From the NCBI RefSeq assembly GCF_002001205.1, contig NZ_MUNZ01000193.1:1-47493 (forward strand): a stretch of DNA of 47,493 bases, written 5' to 3'. Every line of letters begins with the position of its first letter. The stretch's first letter is position 1. This DNA is from Hydrogenophaga sp. A37 (lineage in GTDB: Bacteria > Pseudomonadota > Gammaproteobacteria > Burkholderiales > Burkholderiaceae_C). This document shows, piece by piece, positions 22,901 to 30,641 of the stretch. Position numbers and translations under genes: made by a program. The notes below the pieces were generated by a model, which saw only the letters and a program-made list of their open reading frames with translations, had not been told where the DNA came from and did no database searches.

Positions 22901-23473
22901 ATGACCGCCGCATCGGACACTTCGCCGTCGCCGGGCCCGCTGCGACGGGCACTGGACGCCCTCTACGCTTTCGGGGGTGGTCTGGCCGCCCTGTGCGTGT
23001 TGTCCATTCTCGTGCTGATGCTCTACGCCGCCGCCGGGCGGTTGCTGGAGTTGCGGGTGTCCTGGGTCAATGACGTGGTGGCCTGGCTGTGTGCCGCCGC
23101 TGCTTTCATGGGCATGGCCTACAGCTTTCGCAATGGCGACTTCGTGCGCGTGACGCTGGTGCTGGAGTGGGTGTCGCCCGGCGTTCGGCGCCAGCTGGAG
23201 GTGCTGTCGCTGGCCATTGCGGCGGTGGCCATCAGCTACCTCGGTTACTGGGCCGCGCGCTTCACCTACGAGAGCTGGGAGTTCAACGACATTGCCGGCA
23301 ACATGGTGGCGATTCCGATCTGGATTCCGCAGATGAGCTTCGTGATCGGCACCGCGATCCTGGTGCTCGCGGTGCTCGACGAATGCGTCAACGTGATCCG
23401 CGGAGGTAAGCCCACCTACGTGGCCCGCGTCGAAGAGCGGCACGCCCGCGGCGATTTTTCCGAGGAGCTGTGA
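22901..23473 (+). CDS. dctQ: TRAP transporter small membrane subunit (DctQ family)
   Basis: The small permease subunit is 190 residues with four hydrophobic segments, the usual DctQ layout. SWVNDVVAWLCAAAAFMGMAYSFRNGDFVRVTL is the typical middle region, with the conserved N-G-D-F/H-V-R motif. The last segment (FVIGTAILVLAVLDECVNVI) is followed by a charged tail. The stop TGA shares one base with the dctM start (TGATG), so the two are coupled. It lies 9 bp after dctP. Confidence 0.92.
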   Translation: MTAASDTSPSPGPLRRALDALYAFGGGLAALCVLSILVLMLYAAAGRLLELRVSWVNDVVAWLCAAAAFMGMAYSFRNGDFVRVTLVLEWVSPGVRRQLEVLSLAIAAVAISYLGYWAARFTYESWEFNDIAGNMVAIPIWIPQMSFVIGTAILVLAVLDECVNVIRGGKPTYVARVEERHARGDFSEEL

Positions 23474-24783
23474 TGGGTTTGTTGGAAATCGGGGCCTTGC
23501 TGCTCCTGCTGATGCTGCTCATGCTCTCGGGCGGGGTCTGGATCGCGATGACGCTGGCCATCGTCGGCTGGGTGGGGCAGGCGTTCTTCACCACCACCTT
23601 GCCCGGCAAGAACCTGTTCTCGGCATTCTGGGAAACCACCGCCAGCTGGGAGCTGGCGGCACTGCCACTGTTCATCTGGATGGGCGAGGTGCTGTACCGC
23701 ACGCGGCTGTCGGAGCAGATGTTCGACGGCCTGTCGCCCTGGCTGTCCCGCATCCCCGGGCGGCTGATGCACACCACCGTGCTGGGCTGCGGCATCTTCG
23801 GCTCGGTGTCGGGCTCGTCGGCCGCAACCTGCGCGACCATCGCCAAGGTGGCGCTGCCTGAGCTGGAGCGGCGCGGCTACAACCGTGACCTGGCGCTGGG
23901 GTCGCTCGCCGCGGCCGGCGGGCTGGGCATCCTGATCCCGCCGTCCATCACCATGGTGGTGTACGCGGTGGCGGCGGACGCGAGCGTGATCCGCCTGTTT
24001 CTGGCCGGTTTTCTACCGGGCTTCATGCTGATGGGACTGTTCTCGGCCTACATCGCCTGGTGGAGCCTGCGCCACCCCGATCAGGTGCCCGCGCCCGACG
24101 CGCCCACCACGTTGGCGGAGAAACTGCGCCGCTCCGGCAGCCTGATTCCCTGTGGCCTGCTGATCGTGTTCATCGTCTGGGTGCTGGTCGCCGGCATCGC
24201 CACCGCCACCGAGTGCGCGGCCTTTGGCGTGCTGGGCTCGCTGGTGATCGCGGCGGCGGGCCGCCAGCTGACCTGGAAGAACTTCTGGGAAGGCCTGACC
24301 GGCGCCACGCGCGTGAGCTGCATGATCATGTTCATCCTGGCGGGAGCGGCGTTCCTCACCAAGACCATGGCCTTCACCGGCATTCCGCGCGAGCTGGCCG
24401 AGCAGGTGATCGCGATGAACCTCTCGCCCTACCAGCTGATCGCCGTTTTGGTGGTGGTCTATCTGGTGATGGGCACCGCGCTGGACGGCATCTCGATGAT
24501 CGTGCTCACCAGCGCCGTGGTGCTGCCCATGATCCAGAAGGCCGGGTTCGATCTGGTGTGGTTCGGCATCTTCATCATCCTGTTGATCGAGATTGCCGAG
24601 GTCACGCCGCCTGTGGGCTTCAACCTGTTTGTGCTGCAGAACATGACCGGCGTGGACAGCAACCGCATCGCCAAGGTCACCGTGCCGTTCTTCATCTGCA
24701 TGCTGGTGGCCATCGTGCTGATCACCGTGTTCCCCGGCATCGTGACCGGTCTGCCCAACTGGTTCATGGGCGCCGAGCTGTGA
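23473..24783 (+). CDS. dctM: TRAP transporter large permease (DctM family)
   Basis: The transport subunit is 436 residues, starting at ATG 23473 (a GTG three bases earlier is also in frame). It has about 12 hydrophobic segments. Typical blocks are LPLFIWMGEVLYRTRLSEQMFDGLSPWLSRIPGRL, GSVSGSSAATCATIAKVALPELERRGYNRDLALGSLAAAGGLGILIPPSI, GTALDGISMIVLTSAVVLPM and EIAEVTPPVGFNLFVLQNMTG. It ends 6 bp from the convergent oxidoreductase gene; no terminator hairpin is visible in that gap. Confidence 0.95.
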   Translation: MGLLEIGALLLLLMLLMLSGGVWIAMTLAIVGWVGQAFFTTTLPGKNLFSAFWETTASWELAALPLFIWMGEVLYRTRLSEQMFDGLSPWLSRIPGRLMHTTVLGCGIFGSVSGSSAATCATIAKVALPELERRGYNRDLALGSLAAAGGLGILIPPSITMVVYAVAADASVIRLFLAGFLPGFMLMGLFSAYIAWWSLRHPDQVPAPDAPTTLAEKLRRSGSLIPCGLLIVFIVWVLVAGIATATECAAFGVLGSLVIAAAGRQLTWKNFWEGLTGATRVSCMIMFILAGAAFLTKTMAFTGIPRELAEQVIAMNLSPYQLIAVLVVVYLVMGTALDGISMIVLTSAVVLPMIQKAGFDLVWFGIFIILLIEIAEVTPPVGFNLFVLQNMTGVDSNRIAKVTVPFFICMLVAIVLITVFPGIVTGLPNWFMGAEL

Positions 24784-24789
24784 GCCCGC

Positions 24790-26052
24790 TCATAGGAAGC
24801 GCTGCGGCTTGAACGGCGCGGGGTCCAGCACCGGCGCTTCGCCCAGCATGAGCTGCGCCAGCAGCTCGCCGGTCCCCGGGCCGGTGGAGAACCCGATGTG
24901 CTGGTGCCCCAGTGCCAGCCACACCCCTGGCTGGCTGGGGCACTCGCCCACCATCGGGCGGCTGTTGGGCAGGGTGGGACGGCTGCCCAGCCAGTCGGGC
25001 TCCGTGGTGCGCTCGCCCAGCGTCAGCGCTTCGCGCGCGGCCCGCTCGGCGGCGTCGAGTTGCGCAGGCCGCGGCGGCGCGTGTTGCGCGTTGAGTTCCA
25101 CCCCAGTGGTCAGCCGCAGGCCTTGTGCCATGGGCGCGAGCACGTAGCCGGCTGCGGTGTCGTAGACCGGGCGGTTCAGCGTCGCGCCTGGGATTGGCGT
25201 GAAGTGCCGGTGGTAGCCACGCTCGAAGCCCATCGGCAGCTTCAGTCCGAACTGCTGCCGAAGGAAATCGCGCGACCACGGGCCCAGTGCGATGACCACA
25301 TGGTCCGCGCGCAGGGTGCGCCCATTGGCCGTGCCGACGGACCAGCCATCGTTTTCGCGTTGCAGGCGCGTGGCCTCGGTGGTCTGCAGCTGCCCGCCGA
25401 GTTCCACCAGCCAGCGCGCGTAGGCGCGCACCAGCTCGCCCGGGCTGTCCACCGAACTCGCGTCTTTCACCCACAGGGCCTTGTGGAAGATGGGCTGGAG
25501 GTGCGGTTCTAGGTCGTGCAGTTCGTGCGACGCCAGCGCGGTCGTGGCCACACCGAAACGGGCCAGGGTCTCGCGCCCGAAAGCGCCCGATTGGAAGCCG
25601 GCTTCGCTGCGGTAGAGGAACAGCCAGCCCTCGTCGCGGCGGCGATGAGCGACACCCGCCGCGTCCATCCACCGGCGGTGCACCTCACCCGAGTGCCGGA
25701 TGAGGGCATCCAGCGCGATGGTGGTCTCGTGGAAGTCCTGTTCGCGCGCATGGGTCAGGAACGACAGACCCCAACGCCATTGGCTCAGCATCCACAGCGG
25801 GTCGTAGCGGAAGCCCGGGCTGCGCCCGCGCAGCAGGCCCGGTAACTGCGACCACAGCCGGGGGTGGTTGAACGGCATGAGCGAGCTGCGCGACAAAACG
25901 CCGGCGTTGCCGTGCGAGGTGGCAGCGCCCGGACCCAGCGGGTCGATCACGGTCACGTCCAGGCCGCGCTGGCGCAGCGAGAGCGCGCAGGCGATGCCCA
26001 CCATGCCGGCGCCCAGCACCACCACCTGTTGTCCAAGTCTCGCCTGCGTCAT
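24790..26052 (-). CDS. FAD-dependent amino-acid oxidoreductase (DadA-like)
   Basis: This enzyme belongs to the DAO fold of amine-oxidising flavoproteins, such as D-amino-acid dehydrogenase. The start ATG at 26052 gives 420 residues. The FAD-binding motif is VVVLGAGMVGIACALSLRQRGLDVTVID, followed by GPGAATSHGNAGVLS. Substrate-domain features include WLFLYRSEAGF, the VDSPGELVRAYARWL block, VIALGPWSRDFL and the late GHQHIGFSTGPGTGELLAQL. It is divergent from the racemase-family gene across 45 bp and convergent with the TRAP operon. This suggests oxidation of a D- or N-substituted amino acid. The exact substrate cannot be told. Confidence 0.85.
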   Translation of the reverse strand: MTQARLGQQVVVLGAGMVGIACALSLRQRGLDVTVIDPLGPGAATSHGNAGVLSRSSLMPFNHPRLWSQLPGLLRGRSPGFRYDPLWMLSQWRWGLSFLTHAREQDFHETTIALDALIRHSGEVHRRWMDAAGVAHRRRDEGWLFLYRSEAGFQSGAFGRETLARFGVATTALASHELHDLEPHLQPIFHKALWVKDASSVDSPGELVRAYARWLVELGGQLQTTEATRLQRENDGWSVGTANGRTLRADHVVIALGPWSRDFLRQQFGLKLPMGFERGYHRHFTPIPGATLNRPVYDTAAGYVLAPMAQGLRLTTGVELNAQHAPPRPAQLDAAERAAREALTLGERTTEPDWLGSRPTLPNSRPMVGECPSQPGVWLALGHQHIGFSTGPGTGELLAQLMLGEAPVLDPAPFKPQRFL

Positions 26053-26097
26053 GCTCCGATGGTCCCTTCGTTGATGTTCCACCCTCAGCTTATCGCC

Positions 26098-26787
26098 ATG
26101 ACGAACCAGCAGACCACGACCGACGGATTTCTGGGGGTGATCATGCTGGACACCCGCTTTCCGCGCCCGCTGGGCGACATCGGCAGCCCGGCCACGTGGG
26201 TGCGCGCTGACATCCCGGTGCGATTCGTCACCGTGCCGGGTGCATCGGCCCGGCGCGTGGTGCAGACGCAAGACCCGGCGCTGCTGGAGCCCTTCGTGGA
26301 GGCCGCCCGTTCGCTGGCCCTTCAGGGCGCCCGGCTCATCACCACCAGTTGCGGCTTTCTCGCCGGCTGGCAGGCCGAGTTGCAGGCGGCGGTGGACGTG
26401 CCGGTGCTCACCTCCAGCCTGCTGCAATGCGCTGGCCTGTCATCGCCCGGCCTCGTCACGTTCGACGCCGCTTCGTTGCATGCCGATCTGCTGCGGCGGG
26501 CGGGGGTCCCGGTGGGTACGCCGGTGGAGGGGCTGCGGCGAGGGTGCGAGCTGCAATCGCGCATCCTGAGCGATGACACCGTGCTGGATGTGCGACAGGC
26601 GTCGGAGGACGTGGTGGATGCGGCGGTTCGATTGGTGGCGAAGCACCCCGAGGTGGAACAGGTGGTGCTGGAATGCACCAACATGCCGCCGTACCGAAAC
26701 GCCGTGGCGCAGGCGACGGGGAGGCCTGTGCACGACCTGGAAACCTTGCTGTTGAGAACCTGGAACGAGCAGCGCGCTAATGACTGA
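26098..26787 (+). CDS. Aspartate/glutamate (hydantoin) racemase-family protein
   Basis: The family uses two cysteines to racemise or decarboxylate amino-acid-like acids. The likely start is ATG at 26098 (229 residues); an in-frame ATG at 26074 would add eight residues, and neither has a clear ribosome site. The two catalytic Cys regions are ITTSCGFLAGWQ (Cys85) and VLECTNMPPY (Cys193), each next to the expected Ser/Thr. The N-terminus GFLGVIMLDTRFPRPLGDIGSP is typical of the family members without known substrate. Divergent pairing with the DadA-like gene suggests an epimerase-then-oxidase pathway. Confidence 0.83.
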   Translation: MTNQQTTTDGFLGVIMLDTRFPRPLGDIGSPATWVRADIPVRFVTVPGASARRVVQTQDPALLEPFVEAARSLALQGARLITTSCGFLAGWQAELQAAVDVPVLTSSLLQCAGLSSPGLVTFDAASLHADLLRRAGVPVGTPVEGLRRGCELQSRILSDDTVLDVRQASEDVVDAAVRLVAKHPEVEQVVLECTNMPPYRNAVAQATGRPVHDLETLLLRTWNEQRAND

Positions 26788-26821
26788 CACGCCGGAGAGG
26801 GGAAGCCAAACTCAGAACGCG

Positions 26822-26892
26822 GCGGAACTGGCTTTGCCAGGCCGCACCGCGTTGCCCCCTTCAGGGGGTCGCGCGTAGCGTGGCGGGGGTGG
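26822..26892 (-). repeat. Dispersed palindromic repeat, copy 3 (3' of lapB)
   Basis: The plus strand reads GCGGAACTGGCTTTGCCAGG, CCGCACC, GCCCCCTTCAGGGGGTC, GCGCGTAGCGTGGCGGGGG. It abuts the lapB stop codon directly on the minus strand and lies 34 bp after the racemase stop on the plus strand. Base changes in the arms are compensated (CCGG...CCGG changed to CTGG...CCAG), so the stem is preserved. Confidence 0.8.
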
Positions 26893-28032
26893 TCACAGCT
26901 CCTCTACGCGCCGCGCCGGATAGCTGTCCCAACTCTGGCAGCCGGGACAATGCCAGAAGTGCTGCCGCGCCTCGAAGCCGCAGGCCGCGCAACGGTAGCG
27001 CTTGAGCGGTGCGCTGGCCTGTTCCAAGGCCGCCTGAACACGCTTCTGGGCGGCGGGGTCGGAGAGCGTCTCGCCGCCCAGCCATCGCGTGGCGATCACC
27101 AGCGAGGGCTCACGTTCCAGGTGAGCGAGGTAGTGGGAGCGCGCCGCATCCGGACTCAAATTGGCCAGGGCCTCGGTGATGTCCAGTGAGGGGGCGTGTG
27201 CCTGAGCCGATCGCAGCAGCTGAATGGCCTCCGCCTGGCGCCCGACCAATTTGGATAACTCGGCCAGCGGTTGGGCCGCCAGCGGCATGCCCTGGGGCGC
27301 CTCGCTGGCCATTTTTTTCAAGGTGTCGATGGCACCCGAGGTGTCGCCCTGCTGGGCCTTGAGCGCCGAGAGCGCCAGCCAGCCGCGCGCCTGTTGAGGC
27401 GCCCGGTCCACGGCCTTGCCGAGCAGGCGCAGGCCCTCCGTGGCGTCGCCTTGGCTTTGGGCCAGCGCGGCTTCTTCGCACAGGTAGTGCGACAGGCGCG
27501 GGCTGAAACTGCCCTGATTGGCGTTTTCCAGTCGCTGGGCAATCGCCTGGGCTTGCGGCCAGTCGCGCGAGCGCTCGCTGATCGCGAGCAGCGCCAGCAG
27601 GGCTTCGCCTTCGAAGGCCGAGCCATCGAGTTTGTGCAGCGCTGACTCGGCACGGTCGAGCAGACCGGCTTTCAGAAAATCGAGTGCCAAGGCATGCTGG
27701 GCACGGTCGCGGTCTTTGCGGTCGAGGTCGGCGCGCGCGAGCAGGTGTTCGTGAACCCGCACCGCGCGGTCGTAGTCCCCGCGACGGCGGAACAGGTTGC
27801 CCAGCGCAAAGTGCAACTCGGCGGTGTCGGGGTCGCGCTGGACCGCTTCGATGAAGGCGTCGATGGCCTGGTCCTGCTGCTCGTTCAGCAGGTGGTTCAG
27901 CCCCCTGAAGTACGCCTTTGGGGTCTGCCGGCTTTCCATGCGCCATTGACGCAGATCCAGTCGCGACGCGACCCAGCCGAGCGCAAACGCCAAAGGAAGG
28001 CCCCAAAGGAGCCAGGTGAGATCAAGATCCAT
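26893..28032 (-). CDS. lapB: LapB/YciM, regulator of lipopolysaccharide synthesis
   Basis: LapB is an inner-membrane anchored protein with tetratricopeptide repeats that controls LpxC turnover. The start ATG at 28032 gives 379 residues. There is one N-terminal membrane helix (LTWLLWGLPLAFALGWVASRL), then helical TPR repeats, including AYFRGLNHLLNEQQDQAIDAFIEAVQRDPDTAELHFALGNLFRRRGDYDRAVRVHEHLL. The C-terminal rubredoxin-like zinc or iron site has YRCAACGFEARQHFWHCPGCQSW (two CxxC pairs). The start overlaps the lapA end by 11 bases. Confidence 0.95.
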   Translation of the reverse strand: MDLDLTWLLWGLPLAFALGWVASRLDLRQWRMESRQTPKAYFRGLNHLLNEQQDQAIDAFIEAVQRDPDTAELHFALGNLFRRRGDYDRAVRVHEHLLARADLDRKDRDRAQHALALDFLKAGLLDRAESALHKLDGSAFEGEALLALLAISERSRDWPQAQAIAQRLENANQGSFSPRLSHYLCEEAALAQSQGDATEGLRLLGKAVDRAPQQARGWLALSALKAQQGDTSGAIDTLKKMASEAPQGMPLAAQPLAELSKLVGRQAEAIQLLRSAQAHAPSLDITEALANLSPDAARSHYLAHLEREPSLVIATRWLGGETLSDPAAQKRVQAALEQASAPLKRYRCAACGFEARQHFWHCPGCQSWDSYPARRVEEL

Positions 28033-28318
28033 GGGCGGGAGCGGTGGGTGTGCCGACAGCGTCGGGGACGGTGGGCAGCGGAGCCGCAATCGTTGGAGCG
28101 GGACGGCGCTGCTTGCGCGCACGAAGCCACAGCGGCAACATCACTAAAACCCCCAGCACCACGCCCAGCAGCAGCACGCACAACAACACCAGGATCAGTG
28201 GGGCTTGCCAACTGGCGCCAAAAAACAGGTGCAGCGTGACAGGCGCCTGGTTGTTCAGCGCGAAGGCGAACAGAACAAAAAAAATGGCTGCATTGAGCAG
28301 CCACATCAGGTATTTCAA
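28022..28318 (-). CDS. lapA: LapA-domain inner-membrane protein (DUF1049)
   Basis: This 98-residue protein has two membrane helices (MKYLMWLLNAAIFFVLFAFALNNQ and ILVLLCVLLLGVVLGVLVMLPLWL) joined by the conserved NNQAPVTLHLFFGASWQAPL. The tail is Pro/Ala-rich. LapA is routinely encoded with LapB and participates in LPS assembly control. The gene lies 33 bp after ihfB and overlaps lapB. Confidence 0.92.
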   Translation of the reverse strand: MKYLMWLLNAAIFFVLFAFALNNQAPVTLHLFFGASWQAPLILVLLCVLLLGVVLGVLVMLPLWLRARKQRRPAPTIAAPLPTVPDAVGTPTAPAHGS

Positions 28319-28351
28319 CTCATCCCCTTTGTGGTGGGATGATTGTAGCGA

Positions 28352-28672
28352 TCAGTCCGGTTTTTTCGGCTCGCGGCCCAGGATCTCGGCCGTCTTGGCA
28401 TCGACCTGTTCGCGCAAGGCTTTGCCCGGTTTGAAGTGCGGTACGCGTTTTTCCGGAATCATCACGCTTTCGCCCGAACGCGGGTTGCGTCCGATGCGCG
28501 GTGAGCGGCGATTGACGGAAAAGCTGCCAAAGCCACGGATTTCAATCCGGTGGCCCTTCACCAGCGCTTCCCCCATGGCGTCGAGGATCGCCTTGACGGC
28601 GAACTCCGCATCACGGTGGGTGAGCTGACTGAACTTGGCTGAAAGTGCTTCGACGAGGTCGCTGCGGGTCAT
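28352..28672 (-). CDS. ihfB: Integration host factor subunit beta
   Basis: IHF-beta pairs with IHF-alpha and bends DNA sharply. The 106-residue protein starts MTRSDLVEALSAKFSQLTHRDAEFAVKAILD. It has the beta-arm region GHRIEIRGFGSFSVNRRSPRIGRNPRSGESV and the conserved IPEKRVPHFKPGKALRE. Asn-Pro at the arm tip (GRNPRSG) is the residue pair that inserts between bases. It is located after rpsA, as in most beta- and gamma-proteobacteria. Confidence 0.97.
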   Translation of the reverse strand: MTRSDLVEALSAKFSQLTHRDAEFAVKAILDAMGEALVKGHRIEIRGFGSFSVNRRSPRIGRNPRSGESVMIPEKRVPHFKPGKALREQVDAKTAEILGREPKKPD

Positions 28673-28714
28673 GTCTGAATCAACGCGTGTTCGGGCCTGG
28701 ATGGCGCATCACAG

Positions 28715-28740
28715 GGCTGGCGCACGGGGGTGCGCCAGCC
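28715..28740 (-). promoter_or_regulatory. Hairpin between rpsA and ihfB
   Basis: GGCTGGCGCA and TGCGCCAGCC form a perfect 10-bp stem around CGGGGG, 15 bases after the rpsA stop. No T-run follows on the minus strand. It may shield the rpsA mRNA end or partly attenuate transcription into ihfB. Confidence 0.55.
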
Positions 28741-28754
28741 GCTGATCAGGCTTC

Positions 28755-30437
28755 TCAGTTGTTGTTGTCCAGCTTGGCGCGCAGCAGGGCGCCCAGGCTG
28801 GTGGTGCCGGCGTTTTCACGGGCCGACTGCTGACTCAGGGTCTGCATGGCTTCGTTCTGGTCCGCCATGTCCTTGGCCTTGATCGACAGCTGGATGTTGC
28901 GGGTCTTGCGATCCACGTTCATCACCACGGTCGTGACTTCGTCGCCTTCTTTCAGCACATTGCGCGCGTCTTCCACGCGGTCACGGCTGATTTCGGAGGC
29001 ACGCAGGTAGCCCAGCACGTCTTCGCCCAGATCGATCTCGGCACCCTTGGCGTCCACGGTCTTGACCTTGCCGGTCACGATGGAGCCCTTGTCGTTCACC
29101 GACACGAAGGTGGTGAATGGGTCGCCGTCGAGCTGTTTGATGCCCAGGGAGATGCGCTCGCGCTCGACGTCGATGGCCAGCACAATGGCTTCGACTTCCT
29201 GGCCCTTCTTGAAGTTGCGCACGGCGGCTTCGCCGGTTTCGTTCCAGGACAGGTCGGACAGGTGCACGAGGCCGTCGATGCCGGCAGCCAAGCCGACGAA
29301 CACGCCGAAATCGGTGATTGACTTGATTGGGCCCTTGACGCGGTCACCGCGCTTGGTGCCTTCAGCAAACTCGTGCCAGGGGTTGGCACGGCACTGCTTC
29401 ATGCCCAGAGAGATGCGGCGCTTGTCTTCGTCGATGTCGAGCACCATGACTTCGACTTCGTCGCCCAGCGACACCAGCTTGGACGGGGCCACGTTCTTGT
29501 TGGTCCAGTCCATTTCGGAGACGTGCACCAGGCCTTCGATGCCGGGTTCGAGTTCAACAAATGCGCCGTAGTCGGCAATGTTGGTGATCTTGCCGAACAT
29601 GCGCGTGCCTTGCGGGTAACGGCGGCCAACACCCATCCATGGATCGTCGCCCATCTGCTTCAGACCCAGGGAAACGCGGTGCTTCTCGGTGTCGAATTTC
29701 AGGATCTTGGCGGTGATTTCCTGGCCAGCCGTCACCACTTCGCTTGGGTGACGGACACGGCGCCAGGCCATGTCGGTGATGTGCAGCAGGCCGTCGATAC
29801 CGCCCAGGTCCACGAACGCGCCGTATTCGGTGATGTTCTTGACCACGCCGTTGACGATGGCGCCTTCCTTCAGCGTGTCCATCAGCTTGGCGCGCTCTTC
29901 GCCCATCGAGGCTTCCACCACGGCGCGGCGGCTCAGCACCACGTTGTTGCGCTTGCGGTCCAGCTTGATGACCTTGAATTCCAGGGTCTTGTTTTCGTAA
30001 GGCGTGAGGTCCTTGGTCGGACGGCTGTCGACCAGCGAGCCCGGCAGGAAGGCGCTGATGCCGTTGACCATGACCTTGAGGCCGCCCTTGACCTTGCTGG
30101 AGGTCGTGCCGGTGACGAAGTCGCCGGATTCCAGGGCCTTTTCCAGGGCCATCCACGAAGCCAGGCGCTTGGCCTTGTCGCGGGACAGCAGGGTGTCACC
30201 GAAGCCGTTTTCCACGGAGTCGATGGCCACGGAGACGAAGTCGCCCACTTGCACTTCGAGTTCGCCCAGATCGTTCTTGAATTCGGCGAGCGGCACATAG
30301 GCTTCCGACTTCAGACCGGCGTTGACCACCACGTGGTTGTGTTCGATGCGAACGACTTCCGCGGTGATGACTTCGCCCGAGCGCATTTCAGCGCGTTTCA
30401 GGGACTCTTCAAAGAGGGCGGCAAAAGATTCAGACAT
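28755..30437 (-). CDS. rpsA: 30S ribosomal protein S1
   Basis: S1 binds mRNA and helps initiation on structured messages. The start ATG at 30437 (560 residues) is preceded by AGGA. Six S1 RNA-binding repeats are visible, for instance GAIVNGVVKNITEYGAFVDLGGIDGLLHITDMAW, TRMFGKITNIADYGAFVELEPGIEGLVHVSEMDW and DRVKGPIKSITDFGVFVGLAAGIDGLVHLSDLSW. The N-terminal ESFAALFEESLKRAEMRSGEVITAEV is typical. A 183-bp leader separates it from aroA-cmk, the largest gap inside the conserved gene string, and could hold its own promoter; no clean -35/-10 was recognised. Confidence 0.97.
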   Translation of the reverse strand: MSESFAALFEESLKRAEMRSGEVITAEVVRIEHNHVVVNAGLKSEAYVPLAEFKNDLGELEVQVGDFVSVAIDSVENGFGDTLLSRDKAKRLASWMALEKALESGDFVTGTTSSKVKGGLKVMVNGISAFLPGSLVDSRPTKDLTPYENKTLEFKVIKLDRKRNNVVLSRRAVVEASMGEERAKLMDTLKEGAIVNGVVKNITEYGAFVDLGGIDGLLHITDMAWRRVRHPSEVVTAGQEITAKILKFDTEKHRVSLGLKQMGDDPWMGVGRRYPQGTRMFGKITNIADYGAFVELEPGIEGLVHVSEMDWTNKNVAPSKLVSLGDEVEVMVLDIDEDKRRISLGMKQCRANPWHEFAEGTKRGDRVKGPIKSITDFGVFVGLAAGIDGLVHLSDLSWNETGEAAVRNFKKGQEVEAIVLAIDVERERISLGIKQLDGDPFTTFVSVNDKGSIVTGKVKTVDAKGAEIDLGEDVLGYLRASEISRDRVEDARNVLKEGDEVTTVVMNVDRKTRNIQLSIKAKDMADQNEAMQTLSQQSARENAGTTSLGALLRAKLDNNN

Positions 30438-30611
30438 GCAGTTTCCTAAAACCACTCAGCGTCGTACAGCAACACAGCCCTAGGAGCGGTGCGCAGTTGA
30501 ATCGACGGATGGGCGGCGTTGACGTTGCGGTACGGTACCGCGGGGTTAAGTGAAAGAACCATTCGGCCTGCGGGCAGTGAACGCCCGGCGGTGCCGTCTG
30601 GGCCATCAAGG

Positions 30612-30641
30612 ACGGTGTTTTCAGTTGTCTGAAAACACCGT
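30612..30641. promoter_or_regulatory. 13-bp perfect hairpin over the aroA-cmk stop codon
   Basis: ACGGTGTTTTCAG (30612-30624) and CTGAAAACACCGT (30629-30641) form an uninterrupted stem with a 4-base loop. The aroA-cmk TGA (30621-30623) is inside it. Downstream on the minus strand there is no T-run; on the plus strand TTTGCTTTG follows. It may act as an attenuator or an mRNA-end protector before rpsA. Confidence 0.55.
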
